Virus record (IMG/VR): IMGVR_UViG_3300017776_000075
Coordinates: 1-33,220 of that record
Length of the DNA: 33,220 bases
Origin: a virus
Direction: 5' to 3' (one strand)
The notes beneath the pieces are model-generated. The model was not told where the DNA came from, did no database searches, and saw nothing but the letters and a program-made list of their open reading frames with translations. This document shows, one piece after another, positions 6,622 through 12,990 of this stretch. The position numbers were made by a program, and so were the translations under genes. The first letter of the stretch is position 1. Each line of letters starts with the position of its first letter.

Positions 6622-7296
6622 TTAACTACTCCACTTGTTAGATTTACGCAGGTTTTCTTCAGCCGTGATTACCTGCAAATTCCACGGCACATGTAGACCG
6701 CATATGTCGTTACCTTGAAGCGGCACGATGTGGTCTAAATGAAATTTGATAAAGCCAGCTTGCTTATTCATGCCCCTGACTTTTCTCACCAGCCGGTCAA
6801 GCTCGCGCCTGTCGCACCACCTTGGCGTCGCCCAGCGCAAAGCCTTCTGACGTTTGAACGAGGCCAGCCGCATTGACGGCGACTGCTTGCGCCTCTCTCG
6901 CTTTGTCTTCTCAAACACAAGGCGGCGCGTTTCTGGCACAAACCGAATGATGTGCTTGACCGTGCGAAACTTCGGCGTCTTATGCGTCTTGACGCAGACG
7001 ATGTCCGAGCTGACGTCGTAGTCACCGTTGAAGTAAGTTTTCTGGGTGCGGTGCTTCGCCAGCACAAGGTAGCAGGACGCGTCGGCTGGCATGCCGACAG
7101 ATGTGGGGTAAACGACTGTGCCAACTTCTGGCGCGTATATCGAGCCATTCACCTCGACTGGGCGGTTGGGGTCATAGAAGTGATCGAACACGATGTAGCC
7201 GTCTGGAAGCTCGACCTTCATGCCGTCAGCCTCAAAGGCTCTGACGACGCTCTCATGCCCGCGTATGTCTGAGGCGGTAGTAAATGCGTGTATCAT
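6622..7296 (-). CDS. HNH endonuclease with long N-terminal extension
   Basis: The ATG at 7296 follows GGGGTG and overlaps the upstream micro-gene stop (tgATG); an upstream non-ATG start is less likely. The 224-residue product ends in a clear HNH fold: H-L-D-H-I-V-P-L-Q-G, then G-L-H-V-P-W-N-L-Q-V-I and E-N-L-R-K-S-N-K-W. This D-H-I-V-P-L...G-L-H-x-x-x-N-L-Q...N-x-x-K form is typical of phage HNH nucleases. The first 150 residues, including a basic R-E-R-R-K-Q stretch, have no recognised domain. It could serve in DNA processing or as a free-standing homing nuclease. It ends one base before the exonuclease start. Confidence 0.85.
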   Translation of the reverse strand: MIHAFTTASDIRGHESVVRAFEADGMKVELPDGYIVFDHFYDPNRPVEVNGSIYAPEVGTVVYPTSVGMPADASCYLVLAKHRTQKTYFNGDYDVSSDIVCVKTHKTPKFRTVKHIIRFVPETRRLVFEKTKRERRKQSPSMRLASFKRQKALRWATPRWCDRRELDRLVRKVRGMNKQAGFIKFHLDHIVPLQGNDICGLHVPWNLQVITAEENLRKSNKWSS

Positions 7297-7415
7297 CACT
7301 GCACCCCTAACTTGACCATCAAAGCCCACACGTTCCACTTAGTCGTCACGATGTTGGTACACATCACCACCGCAAACGACACCAAAAACAACATTCCGAT
7401 TATGTCTTTAATCAT
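7296..7415 (-). CDS. Micro-protein with one TM segment, 39 residues
   Basis: The minus-strand ATG at 7415 follows GGAG with eight bases between. The frame encodes 39 residues: M-I-K-D, then a hydrophobic stretch (IIGMLFLVSFAVVMC), a short polar part with W-N-V-W and an end at TGA 7296-7298 that overlaps the HNH start. The good ribosome site, hydrophobic span and coupling to the next gene support it as real. It is a small inner-membrane protein of unknown role; phages often use such peptides to modify host functions, but nothing specific can be said. Confidence 0.55.
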   Translation of the reverse strand: MIKDIIGMLFLVSFAVVMCTNIVTTKWNVWALMVKLGVQ

Positions 7416-7439
7416 TGTGATCTCCATCAGGCGGGGCTG

Positions 7440-7670
7440 TTAGGCCACGCCAAATTCGATTGCGGCATCTGCGTGCATGCAGGCCATTTCCTCGTCAGCC
7501 AGATCGGCGCGGTACTGATCGTCGCCAGTCAAGCGATCACGCTGTGCCTCGGTCATCCACAAAAGATGCAGGTCAAGGTCGTGACAAATGTCACCGTCGG
7601 CATTGCGCTCGATTGCGTCAAACTCTGCGTCGGTGTATTTGTCTTCGCGGTTCCAATCAATCTTAGTCAT
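7440..7670 (-). CDS. Small acidic protein, first gene of the leftward operon
   Basis: This 76-residue product has a good ribosome site (GGGAG) before the ATG at 7670. It is strongly acidic (for example D-G-D-I-C-H-D-L-D-L-H and Y-R-A-D-L-A-D-E-E-M) with no membrane segment. Acidic early phage proteins often mimic DNA or bind host enzymes, but no family is recognised here. It is the first gene transcribed leftward from the divergent control region, so it is probably made early. Confidence 0.6.
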   Translation of the reverse strand: MTKIDWNREDKYTDAEFDAIERNADGDICHDLDLHLLWMTEAQRDRLTGDDQYRADLADEEMACMHADAAIEFGVA

Positions 7671-7780
7671 TTTAGTCTCCCTTGCAATTTACCTGTTTTG
7701 TGCCTCTCGACTATTTGAATATGGACTTTATATTCATAAAACACAACCCCTATAGCTAAATAATTTTGAGGTGATATCAA
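7671..7780. promoter_or_regulatory. Divergent control region with inverted repeat (operator candidate)
   Basis: This 110-base AT-rich gap separates the leftward operon from the rightward replication operon. It holds a perfect 7-base inverted repeat, TGAATAT (7716-7722) and ATATTCA (7730-7736), with a 7-base spacer, which looks like a dimer operator. An A/T-rich stretch CTATAGCTAAATAATTTTG (7752-7770) may include a rightward -10 region. No strong consensus promoter can be fixed by eye. The LexA-like protein at 5450 and the small protein at 7781 are candidate binders. Confidence 0.5.
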
Positions 7781-7990
7781 ATGTCTGAAATCAAGCCAGT
7801 ATTGCTGAGGCTCAGAACCTCGACCATCGAGGCGCTCAAGGGCGAGCTAGAATTATCGGCTCACCGTAGCCAGTCGTCGCTGGCGGATGAGATGCTTGCG
7901 GCGCAGATTGCCAGCAAGATCCGGCAGCGCAATGTTCAGTCGTCGCTCGACGGTCAGGCTGGGCGTGCCGGTTTGGAGAAGCTGGGCTGA
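7781..7990 (+). CDS. Small ribbon-helix-helix-like protein
   Basis: The ATG at 7781 follows GAGGTGAT, and the stop overlaps the next start. The 69-residue product begins with a beta-like basic strand (IKPVLLRLR) followed by two helices (TSTIEALKGELEL and SQSSLADEMLAAQIASKI). This strand-helix-helix order resembles Arc/MetJ-type DNA-binding proteins, though the usual loop sequence is not clear. As first rightward gene beside an operator-like repeat it may be an autoregulator. A non-DNA-binding helical protein cannot be excluded. Confidence 0.5.
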   Translation: MSEIKPVLLRLRTSTIEALKGELELSAHRSQSSLADEMLAAQIASKIRQRNVQSSLDGQAGRAGLEKLG

Positions 7991-8436
7991 TGCGCGCCGG
8001 TGGTGGACGTTCTAAGGGGGCGACCTTCGAGCGCGAAATAGCCAAGCTGGTTGAGCAGGCCACATCTCGCAAATTACGAAGACGCCTATCGCAATATCAG
8101 GAGAAGGATCTGAGCGATCTGGAACCTGCCGACGGCAAGCCGTTCCCGTTCCTGATCGAGTGCAAGCGGTACGCGAGCGGTGTGTCGCCGAAGTGGTGGG
8201 ATCAAATCGTCACGGCGGCACGGTCTGCGGCTAACGTCGATGACGCCCTGCCGTGCCTGATATATAAGCTCGATCGCCAGCCGATACAGGTGAGGCTGCC
8301 GGTGCAGGCGCTGGTGATGCTGGGCGCACCGTTGGCCGGTGACTTGGCTGAGGCGTATGACTGGCGCTACACGGTAACGATGGACTGGGACACATTCGAG
8401 ATGGTGCTGCGAGAGCATCTGGCGGGGGTAGTATGA
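7990..8436 (+). CDS. PD-(D/E)XK nuclease, Holliday-junction-resolvase-like
   Basis: This 148-residue protein shows G-A-T-F-E-R-E-I-A-K-L-V near residues 10-21 (helix with Glu), an Asp-rich strand (D40, D43) and F-L-I-E-C-K-R-Y with Glu57 and Lys59. This is the E...D...ExK pattern of phage PD-(D/E)XK resolvases. It probably resolves branched DNA before packaging, or trims replication intermediates. The start overlaps the upstream stop by one base; the stop overlaps the following 59-residue gene (ATGA). The exact subfamily is not certain. Confidence 0.75.
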   Translation: MRAGGGRSKGATFEREIAKLVEQATSRKLRRRLSQYQEKDLSDLEPADGKPFPFLIECKRYASGVSPKWWDQIVTAARSAANVDDALPCLIYKLDRQPIQVRLPVQALVMLGAPLAGDLAEAYDWRYTVTMDWDTFEMVLREHLAGVV

Positions 8437-8612
8437 AGTATTGGCTGATATTAGTGGTGATGACTAGCGACACGTCGGGTAAGGTCGACGTCATATCGAA
8501 GCACGAGACGATCAGCGAGTGTCACGTCGCAATGACAGCGCGCGGCTTTGAGCAGGTTGAGAACACCTACTGCTTAATTACCGAAGATGGCGTCGATTGG
8601 AAAATCAAGTGA
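8433..8612 (+). CDS. Small secreted or membrane-anchored protein, 59 residues
   Basis: The ATG at 8433 overlaps the nuclease stop (ATGA). The frame codes for 59 residues: a hydrophobic start (MKYWLILVVM), a short polar region, then S-E-C-H and N-T-Y-C with two cysteines 17 residues apart. This could be a signal sequence followed by a periplasmic disulphide domain. The plan resembles the 68-residue product at 2866. Its stop is overlapped by a GTG start. No function is known. Confidence 0.55.
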   Translation: MKYWLILVVMTSDTSGKVDVISKHETISECHVAMTARGFEQVENTYCLITEDGVDWKIK

Positions 8613-9040
8613 CCCGGCCGAAGTATGAGACGCAGGGCGACCTAGACAACGAGCAGCGCGTCGCTGACATGCTAGAGCTGCACGGGTACGAGCTTTGCAA
8701 GCTGCCGGTGCGTTATGAGCTGGACTTCGCCATACACGACCTGCGCGACGGCGGCTCGGTCTGCGGCTTCGGTGAGGTCAAGGCGCGCCGGGTAAAACAC
8801 GACGCATACCCGTCGGTGATGATCAGCTTATCAAAAGTTTTGAAGGCAAGGCAGTTGACAGACACGACTGGTTTGCCGTCTTATCTCATAATTCTCTACC
8901 TCGACTGTCTGGCGCGTTTGGACTTTGCCAGCGACTTCGAGGTGCGGAAGGGTGGTAGGTCAGACCGAGGCGACCCACAGGACGCCGACGTCTGTGCCTA
9001 CTACCAACTAAGCGACCTGCGAGTAATCAGGTCATTTTAA
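8609..9040 (+). CDS. PD-(D/E)XK nuclease-like protein
   Basis: The GTG at 8609 overlaps the preceding stop (GTGA); a TTG further upstream is possible but less likely. The product has 143 residues. Asp39 (Y-E-L-D-F) and Glu56-x-Lys58 (F-G-E-V-K-A-R) give a canonical D...ExK core, preceded by an N-terminal helix (LDNEQRVADMLELHGYEL) that carries a conserved-type Glu. A cluster of basic residues, A-R-R-V-K-H-D, follows. It is probably another DNA or RNA nuclease of the replication region; substrate is not predictable. Confidence 0.65.
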   Translation: MTRPKYETQGDLDNEQRVADMLELHGYELCKLPVRYELDFAIHDLRDGGSVCGFGEVKARRVKHDAYPSVMISLSKVLKARQLTDTTGLPSYLIILYLDCLARLDFASDFEVRKGGRSDRGDPQDADVCAYYQLSDLRVIRSF

Positions 9041-9072
9041 TAACTAATGTTGATGTTAAGGAGCAAATCGTT

Positions 9073-9720
9073 ATGGCATTAGGTTTTTCTACAGAAGCCC
9101 GCAGCAGCGGGGACATTTTACCGATCATCAAATTCGATGCGAAGGGTGGTGACTGGATCAAGCAAGACCGCGTCCAAGGCGCGGACGGCACTTGGCAAAA
9201 GAACGAAGAGGACATTGCGCCGGGTTTCAAATTCGCCGCAGACTTGGACGCGATGGAAGTGGGCTGGCTGAGCTTTGCCTCGGGTGCGCCTGACTTTCAT
9301 ATGGTCAAGATCGGCGACGCGATGATGGCGAAGCCAAGCGAAGAGCATAAGCAGGCGTTTCGTATGCGTATCGTTATCAGCGGCGAGAGCGGCCCGCGGG
9401 AGTTTAGCCACAGCGCGAAGACTGTGCTGCGGGTGGTCGACAAGCTGCACGACCAGTTTATGGCCGAGCGTAATGCGAACCCCGGCAAGATACCGGTGAT
9501 CGAGGCTGGCACGCCCGAGACGATTAAGATGCAGTCGCCACAGGGCGAGTTGCGTTTCAAGGCGCCGGTATTGAGCATCGTCAACTGGGTCGATCGTCCA
9601 GCAGCAATGGATGGGGCAGGCAGCACGCCTGCGTCACAAGAACACGCACCAGCACCGGTAGCGCCGCCCGTAGCGGCTACACCACCGGCCGCTGCAAGCG
9701 CAGGCAGCGACCTGTTCTAG
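9073..9720 (+). CDS. Putative single-stranded DNA-binding protein
   Basis: This 215-residue protein has AAGGAG ten bases before its ATG. About residues 1-170 are mixed beta-type sequence with many aromatic and basic residues. The last 40 residues are a flexible Ala/Pro linker (PAPVAPPVAATPPAAASAG) that ends S-D-L-F. A folded domain plus a Pro/Ala linker plus a short acidic-aromatic tip is how phage and bacterial SSBs are built. The position directly upstream of the primase-helicase supports this. No OB-fold motif can be shown by eye. The tip also resembles a sliding-clamp contact (xLF). Confidence 0.55.
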   Translation: MALGFSTEARSSGDILPIIKFDAKGGDWIKQDRVQGADGTWQKNEEDIAPGFKFAADLDAMEVGWLSFASGAPDFHMVKIGDAMMAKPSEEHKQAFRMRIVISGESGPREFSHSAKTVLRVVDKLHDQFMAERNANPGKIPVIEAGTPETIKMQSPQGELRFKAPVLSIVNWVDRPAAMDGAGSTPASQEHAPAPVAPPVAATPPAAASAGSDLF

Positions 9721-9728
9721 TGCGTGGG

Positions 9729-9771
9729 TGGGCGGCGTTTTCCCTTGGCGTCGCCCACCACCTCAAGGGAA
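9729..9771 (+). promoter_or_regulatory. H-type RNA pseudoknot between ssb-like and primase-helicase genes
   Basis: Stem 1 pairs TGGGCGGCG (9729-9737) with CGTCGCCCA (9749-9757), nine pairs including one G-U. The loop sequence TTCCCTTG (9740-9747) pairs perfectly with CAAGGGAA (9764-9771), eight pairs. Loops are 2, 1 and 6 bases, which is good H-type geometry. It begins eight bases after the TAG stop of the upstream gene and lies 19 bases before the next ATG. A role in translational control is inferred. Confidence 0.55.
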
Positions 9772-9790
9772 CAGGGGTCGAGGGTTTATT

Positions 9791-11632
9791 ATGAGTAATA
9801 TCGCATCGTATATAGAGACGGTCGCCAAGGCGTACTGGGGCGAGCCTAACCAGAAGCGCGGACACACGCTGCGCTGGGGTACGCACGGCTCAAGGGAAGT
9901 CGACCTGCGGAAAGGCACTTGGTTTGACTTCGAGGCAAACGAGGGCGGGGGTGTCGTCGATCTTGTGCGCGCGAATGAGGGCGCCACAATAATGGGTAGC
10001 ATCCCGGACATACTCGAAAAGAAATTTGGCATACAAAAGCAGGCGCAGGTGAAGTTGCAACCGGCGCGGTTTATGAGCGCGGTGTATGATTACACAGACG
10101 CTGACGGCGTCGTGCAGTATCAGGTGAGGCGTTACGAGCCGAAGACGTTTAGGGCTGTCAGGCCAGACGGTAACGGCGGCTGGCTGCACAACCTCGACGG
10201 CGTGACGCCGTTGCCGTACCGCCTGCACGACATGCTGGCACGCCCGGACATGCCGGTGTTTATCGTCGAGGGTGAGAAGGCGGCCGACCGTTTGGCGCGG
10301 CACGGCATCGTCGCCACAACGAATAACGGCGGGGCGAAGAATTGGAAGCCCGAGCTGAACCAGTGGTTCGCGGGTCGCAATGTCGTGATCCTGCCTGACA
10401 ACGACGACGCGGGCAGGGCGCACGCCGACACGGTCGTCGCCAATATCTTCGACGGTGCGGCGGCGGTCAAGGTCGTCGAGCTGTCGGGGCTGGCAGACAA
10501 GGGCGACGTCGTCGACTACCTCGCCGGCGGTCGGGATATTGAGGACATGCTGTCGGAAGTTAAGGCGGCAGAGATGCTGGGCGAGGCGCCGGCGGTCGAC
10601 GTGGCGGCGGACAACGACAATGCGGGTGAGCCGGACGTCGATTACTTCGACTTCGTTGGCGCCAGCTACATACGAAACATGCCGCCGATAGACTGGGTCA
10701 TTGGCGATGGCGATAGTGGCATCATTACGCAGCACGGCCTCAGCGTTATGTATGGCGCGCCGGGTGCGGGCAAGTCGTTTATCGCGCTAGATATGGCGCT
10801 GTCGATTGCTGAGGGCATCCCGTGGCAGGGCATGCAGACGCGGCAGGGTAAGGTGCTGTACATAGCGGGCGAGGGCGTTGGCGGGCTGGGTAAGCGCCTC
10901 AAGGCGTGGGAAGCGCACAACGGCCGTCAGGTGGGCGAGAACCTGCACGTCTTGCAGGTGGCGGTGAATTTTCGTGAACAAAGCGACGTCGAGAAGCTGA
11001 TGCGCTCGATCGACCGTGAGGGTGACGGCTGGACGTGCGTGTTCGTCGACACGGTGGCGCGGTCACTGGTCGGGGCGGACGAGAACAGCGCGACCGAGCT
11101 GGGGCTGTGGGTTGCCGCGGCGGATAGCCTCAAGGCGCACTGCAAGTGCGCGTTGGTGGGTATACACCACAGCGGCAAGGACAGCACGAGAGGCATGCGC
11201 GGCTCCAGCGCGCTTCTGGGCGCCGTAGATACGTCGCTGGTGGTCGCAAAGGACGAGAGCCTCGTATATATGCGGTGCGAGAAGCAGAAGGACGCCGAGC
11301 CAGTCGATGAGCAGGTGTTCGAGATGACCGAGGTGGCGCTGATCGACGGGTCGTCCATTGTGTTGACGCGTCTGGACGGCGATGAGGTGCCGAAGAAGCG
11401 CAAGTCGGGCGGCCTGTCGGTTAATCAGCAGATGGCGCTTGAGGCGCTGCAAAACGTGATTATCGAGACGGGTAATCAGGCCGTCGCGTCGTCACTTTGG
11501 CACGAGGCGCATAAGGCAAAATGCCCCGATTTAGCGCGTCAGAGAGCCGGTGAGGCGCGCCACAAGCTAATGGAGAAGAGAATTGTGGCGTCCGACGGCA
11601 ATCGGGTGTGGATAGTAAATGAAAACAATTAG
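9791..11632 (+). CDS. DNA primase-helicase fusion (TOPRIM plus RepA-like AAA_25)
   Basis: ATG 9791 follows GAGGG by seven bases and gives 613 residues; the open frame upstream covers the pseudoknot and is unlikely to be translated. Residues 24-60 (L-R-K-G-T-W-F-D-F...G-G-G-V-V-D-L-V) look like a primase N-domain without zinc ligands. A TOPRIM domain follows with F-I-V-E-G-E-K (Glu160) and L-P-D-N-D-D (203-206). The helicase has Walker A G-A-P-G-A-G-K-S at 322-329 and Walker B C-V-F-V-D at 416-420, then a winged-helix-like tail. It should prime and unwind DNA at the phage fork. No catalytic DNA polymerase is seen nearby. Confidence 0.88.
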   Translation: MSNIASYIETVAKAYWGEPNQKRGHTLRWGTHGSREVDLRKGTWFDFEANEGGGVVDLVRANEGATIMGSIPDILEKKFGIQKQAQVKLQPARFMSAVYDYTDADGVVQYQVRRYEPKTFRAVRPDGNGGWLHNLDGVTPLPYRLHDMLARPDMPVFIVEGEKAADRLARHGIVATTNNGGAKNWKPELNQWFAGRNVVILPDNDDAGRAHADTVVANIFDGAAAVKVVELSGLADKGDVVDYLAGGRDIEDMLSEVKAAEMLGEAPAVDVAADNDNAGEPDVDYFDFVGASYIRNMPPIDWVIGDGDSGIITQHGLSVMYGAPGAGKSFIALDMALSIAEGIPWQGMQTRQGKVLYIAGEGVGGLGKRLKAWEAHNGRQVGENLHVLQVAVNFREQSDVEKLMRSIDREGDGWTCVFVDTVARSLVGADENSATELGLWVAAADSLKAHCKCALVGIHHSGKDSTRGMRGSSALLGAVDTSLVVAKDESLVYMRCEKQKDAEPVDEQVFEMTEVALIDGSSIVLTRLDGDEVPKKRKSGGLSVNQQMALEALQNVIIETGNQAVASSLWHEAHKAKCPDLARQRAGEARHKLMEKRIVASDGNRVWIVNENN

Positions 11633-11650
11633 TTGGAAGAAAATGTCCGG

Positions 11651-11732
11651 TGTCCGCCGGACGCTGTCACGGTTGGCGGACGGTGTCACGTCCTGTCCGG
11701 TTTTCCTTAGGAACCGGACGGACACCGTGACG
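11651..11732 (+). repeat. Structured leader with inverted and direct repeats
   Basis: GTCACGGT (11666-11673) can pair with ACCGTGAC (11724-11731), closing a domain with two hairpins inside: GGACG/CGTCC (11678-11682 with 11689-11693) and GTCCGGTT/AACCGGAC (11695-11702 with 11712-11719). CGGACG(C/G)TGTCACG is also directly repeated at 11658 and 11677, a 19-base period. It may be a three-way-junction RNA in the leader of the next gene or an iteron-like DNA site near the replication genes. No T-tract follows, so a plain terminator is unlikely. Confidence 0.5.
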
Positions 11733-11764
11733 CTCGGACGTTACAAGGGAAAAAGGAGTTAATT

Positions 11765-12349
11765 ATGGTGGCTAAGAAGCGTGTGGCGAGAGGTAAGCCG
11801 AAGACGGATAAGGTGTACTATCAACCGAGCCAAGCGGCTATGAGGCGTCAGCAACAGAGCCTGCACAAATACGATGACGAGGTTAACCGGCTGGAGCGGA
11901 AGTGGGGCATCGACAGACTGCCTTGGCTTGTGCCGCTGCAATTGCGTGAGCGTTTTTACGAGCAGCTCGACAAGCTCAACGCGGCGATCGACAAGTGTGA
12001 GGGCGTTGACCACGAGGTCGAGGTGACGCTCAGGGGTTGTGCCGCCATCGAGCGTGCAGCTATCGAGGGTGGCGCCGAGCCGCTAACCGGCGAGTACATC
12101 GAGGGCAGGATGCCGGACGGCAGGGTGCTGGCGATAACGGCCAACGGGTATGAGGCGGGTAAGGTGAAACAGGACAACCGCGAGATGAAGGTGTTTACGG
12201 TTGACGAGGTGGGCGTCGTTCTGGAAAAGTGGCTGGAAGAGAACAAGGCGAAGACGCTGGTCGATGAGGCGAAAAATGTTTTCCCCGGCGCGGTGGTTGA
12301 GAGTATAGTGAAAAACCAGTTGCTGCTGGATGACGAGGTGCCGTTCTGA
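11765..12349 (+). CDS. Replication-region protein with SSB-like acidic C-terminal tip
   Basis: This 194-residue protein has a strong ribosome site (AAGGAG). The first 20 residues are very basic (VAKKRVARGKPKTDK), followed by helices (QAAMRRQQQSLHKYDDEVNRLERKW), a central mixed part with E-P-L-T-G-E-Y and G-R-M-P-D-G-R-V-L-A-I-T, and a helical C-terminal part. It ends L-L-D-D-E-V-P-F, close to the D-D-D-I-P-F tip by which bacterial SSB recruits partners. I recognise no family for the body. A role in DNA replication or in binding SSB partners is an inference from the tip and the neighbours. Confidence 0.55.
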   Translation: MVAKKRVARGKPKTDKVYYQPSQAAMRRQQQSLHKYDDEVNRLERKWGIDRLPWLVPLQLRERFYEQLDKLNAAIDKCEGVDHEVEVTLRGCAAIERAAIEGGAEPLTGEYIEGRMPDGRVLAITANGYEAGKVKQDNREMKVFTVDEVGVVLEKWLEENKAKTLVDEAKNVFPGAVVESIVKNQLLLDDEVPF

Positions 12350-12567
12350 TGGAATACGAAACCGAGCGTGATGACGTACTGAAAGACCGCGAGTACATGC
12401 TGCTCGGTAAGTCGACGTGGATCGACATACGCAATCTCACAGTGAACGTGCAGCGCACTGAGGCGGGTGTTACGGTCGACGTGTGGCCGAGAGAGCTGAT
12501 GCGGGGATACGCGCCCATAGCGACGCTCTCGGTGCCATTCAGCGAGGGAAGCGATGTCGAAGATTGA
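12349..12567 (+). CDS. Small hypothetical protein
   Basis: This 72-residue soluble, acidic protein starts on the stop of the upstream gene (tgATG). Alternating hydrophobic residues (W-I-D-I-R-N-L-T-V-N-V-Q-R and G-V-T-V-D-V-W-P) suggest a small all-beta fold. It contains no recognised motif. The 3' end overlaps the following zinc-ribbon gene by 14 bases. It belongs to the rightward early operon. Confidence 0.55.
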   Translation: MEYETERDDVLKDREYMLLGKSTWIDIRNLTVNVQRTEAGVTVDVWPRELMRGYAPIATLSVPFSEGSDVED

Positions 12568-12721
12568 GCAGGGTGACGGGTCAATGGCTAGGCTGCTGTC
12601 GCAGCAGCGTTGTCCGAGGTGCCGGTCGTTGATGCTGATACAGAGCGACGACGGGTACAAAAAGAAATACGATTGCATAGTGTGTGGTTTGAAAGTAGTT
12701 GACGTAAAGGATAGCGAATAA
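12554..12721 (+). CDS. Small zinc-ribbon protein, 55 residues
   Basis: The ATG at 12554 opens a 55-residue frame that overlaps the upstream gene by 14 bases and ends on the next ATG (taATG). It holds C-P-R-C (Cys20, Cys23) and C-I-V-C (Cys41, Cys44), the two knuckles of a zinc ribbon, separated by 17 residues with D-D-G-Y-K-K-K-Y. Such small ribbons bind DNA, RNA or polymerase subunits. The conserved knuckle spacing and tight gene coupling support it as a real gene. Confidence 0.68.
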   Translation: MSKIEQGDGSMARLLSQQRCPRCRSLMLIQSDDGYKKKYDCIVCGLKVVDVKDSE

Positions 12722-12990
12722 TGAAACGAGCGGACTGTTTGGATACGGCTAAGGCATATGTTACGAAGGATCGGGCAAACGATCACGGCGATATGGAAGA
12801 CAACTTTAGGACGATTGCGACCTACTGGTCGACGCATCTGGGTCACAAGATCGAGCCGCAAGATGTTGGCGTGATGATGGCGCTGCTGAAGATGGCGCGG
12901 GTAAAGAGCAATCCATTCCACGAGGACAACTACGTTGACGGTGCCGGGTATCTGGCGTGCGCTGCGGAATGCGTTGACGTCGATGGCTGA
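12721..12990 (+). CDS. DUF6378-like phage protein
   Basis: This 89-residue protein has the order R-A-N-D-H-G-D-x-x-x-N-F-x-x-I-A-x-Y-W-S, L-G-H-K-I-x-P-x-D-V-G-V-M-M-A-L-L-K-M-A-R and N-P-F-H-E-D-N-Y-V-D-G-A-G-Y-L-A. This matches a family often found in phages of alphaproteobacteria and other hosts (DUF6378, as I recall it). The His-Gly-Asp and H-x-D-N-x-x-D residues could bind metal, and a nucleotide-hydrolase-like all-alpha fold has been suggested for similar proteins. The true reaction is unknown. Confidence 0.72.
   Translation: MKRADCLDTAKAYVTKDRANDHGDMEDNFRTIATYWSTHLGHKIEPQDVGVMMALLKMARVKSNPFHEDNYVDGAGYLACAAECVDVDG

Noticed and set aside
9713-9791. Programmed frameshift from the ssb-like gene into the primase-helicase
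   Set aside because: A +1 shift would be needed and no good slippery site is present at the TTC TAG junction; the primase-helicase has its own ribosome site and ATG.
9890-10735. Minus-strand frame of 281 codons opposite the primase-helicase
   Set aside because: Shadow of a strongly supported gene with Walker and TOPRIM motifs; its product is a repeated Val/Arg/His mixture typical of antisense frames.
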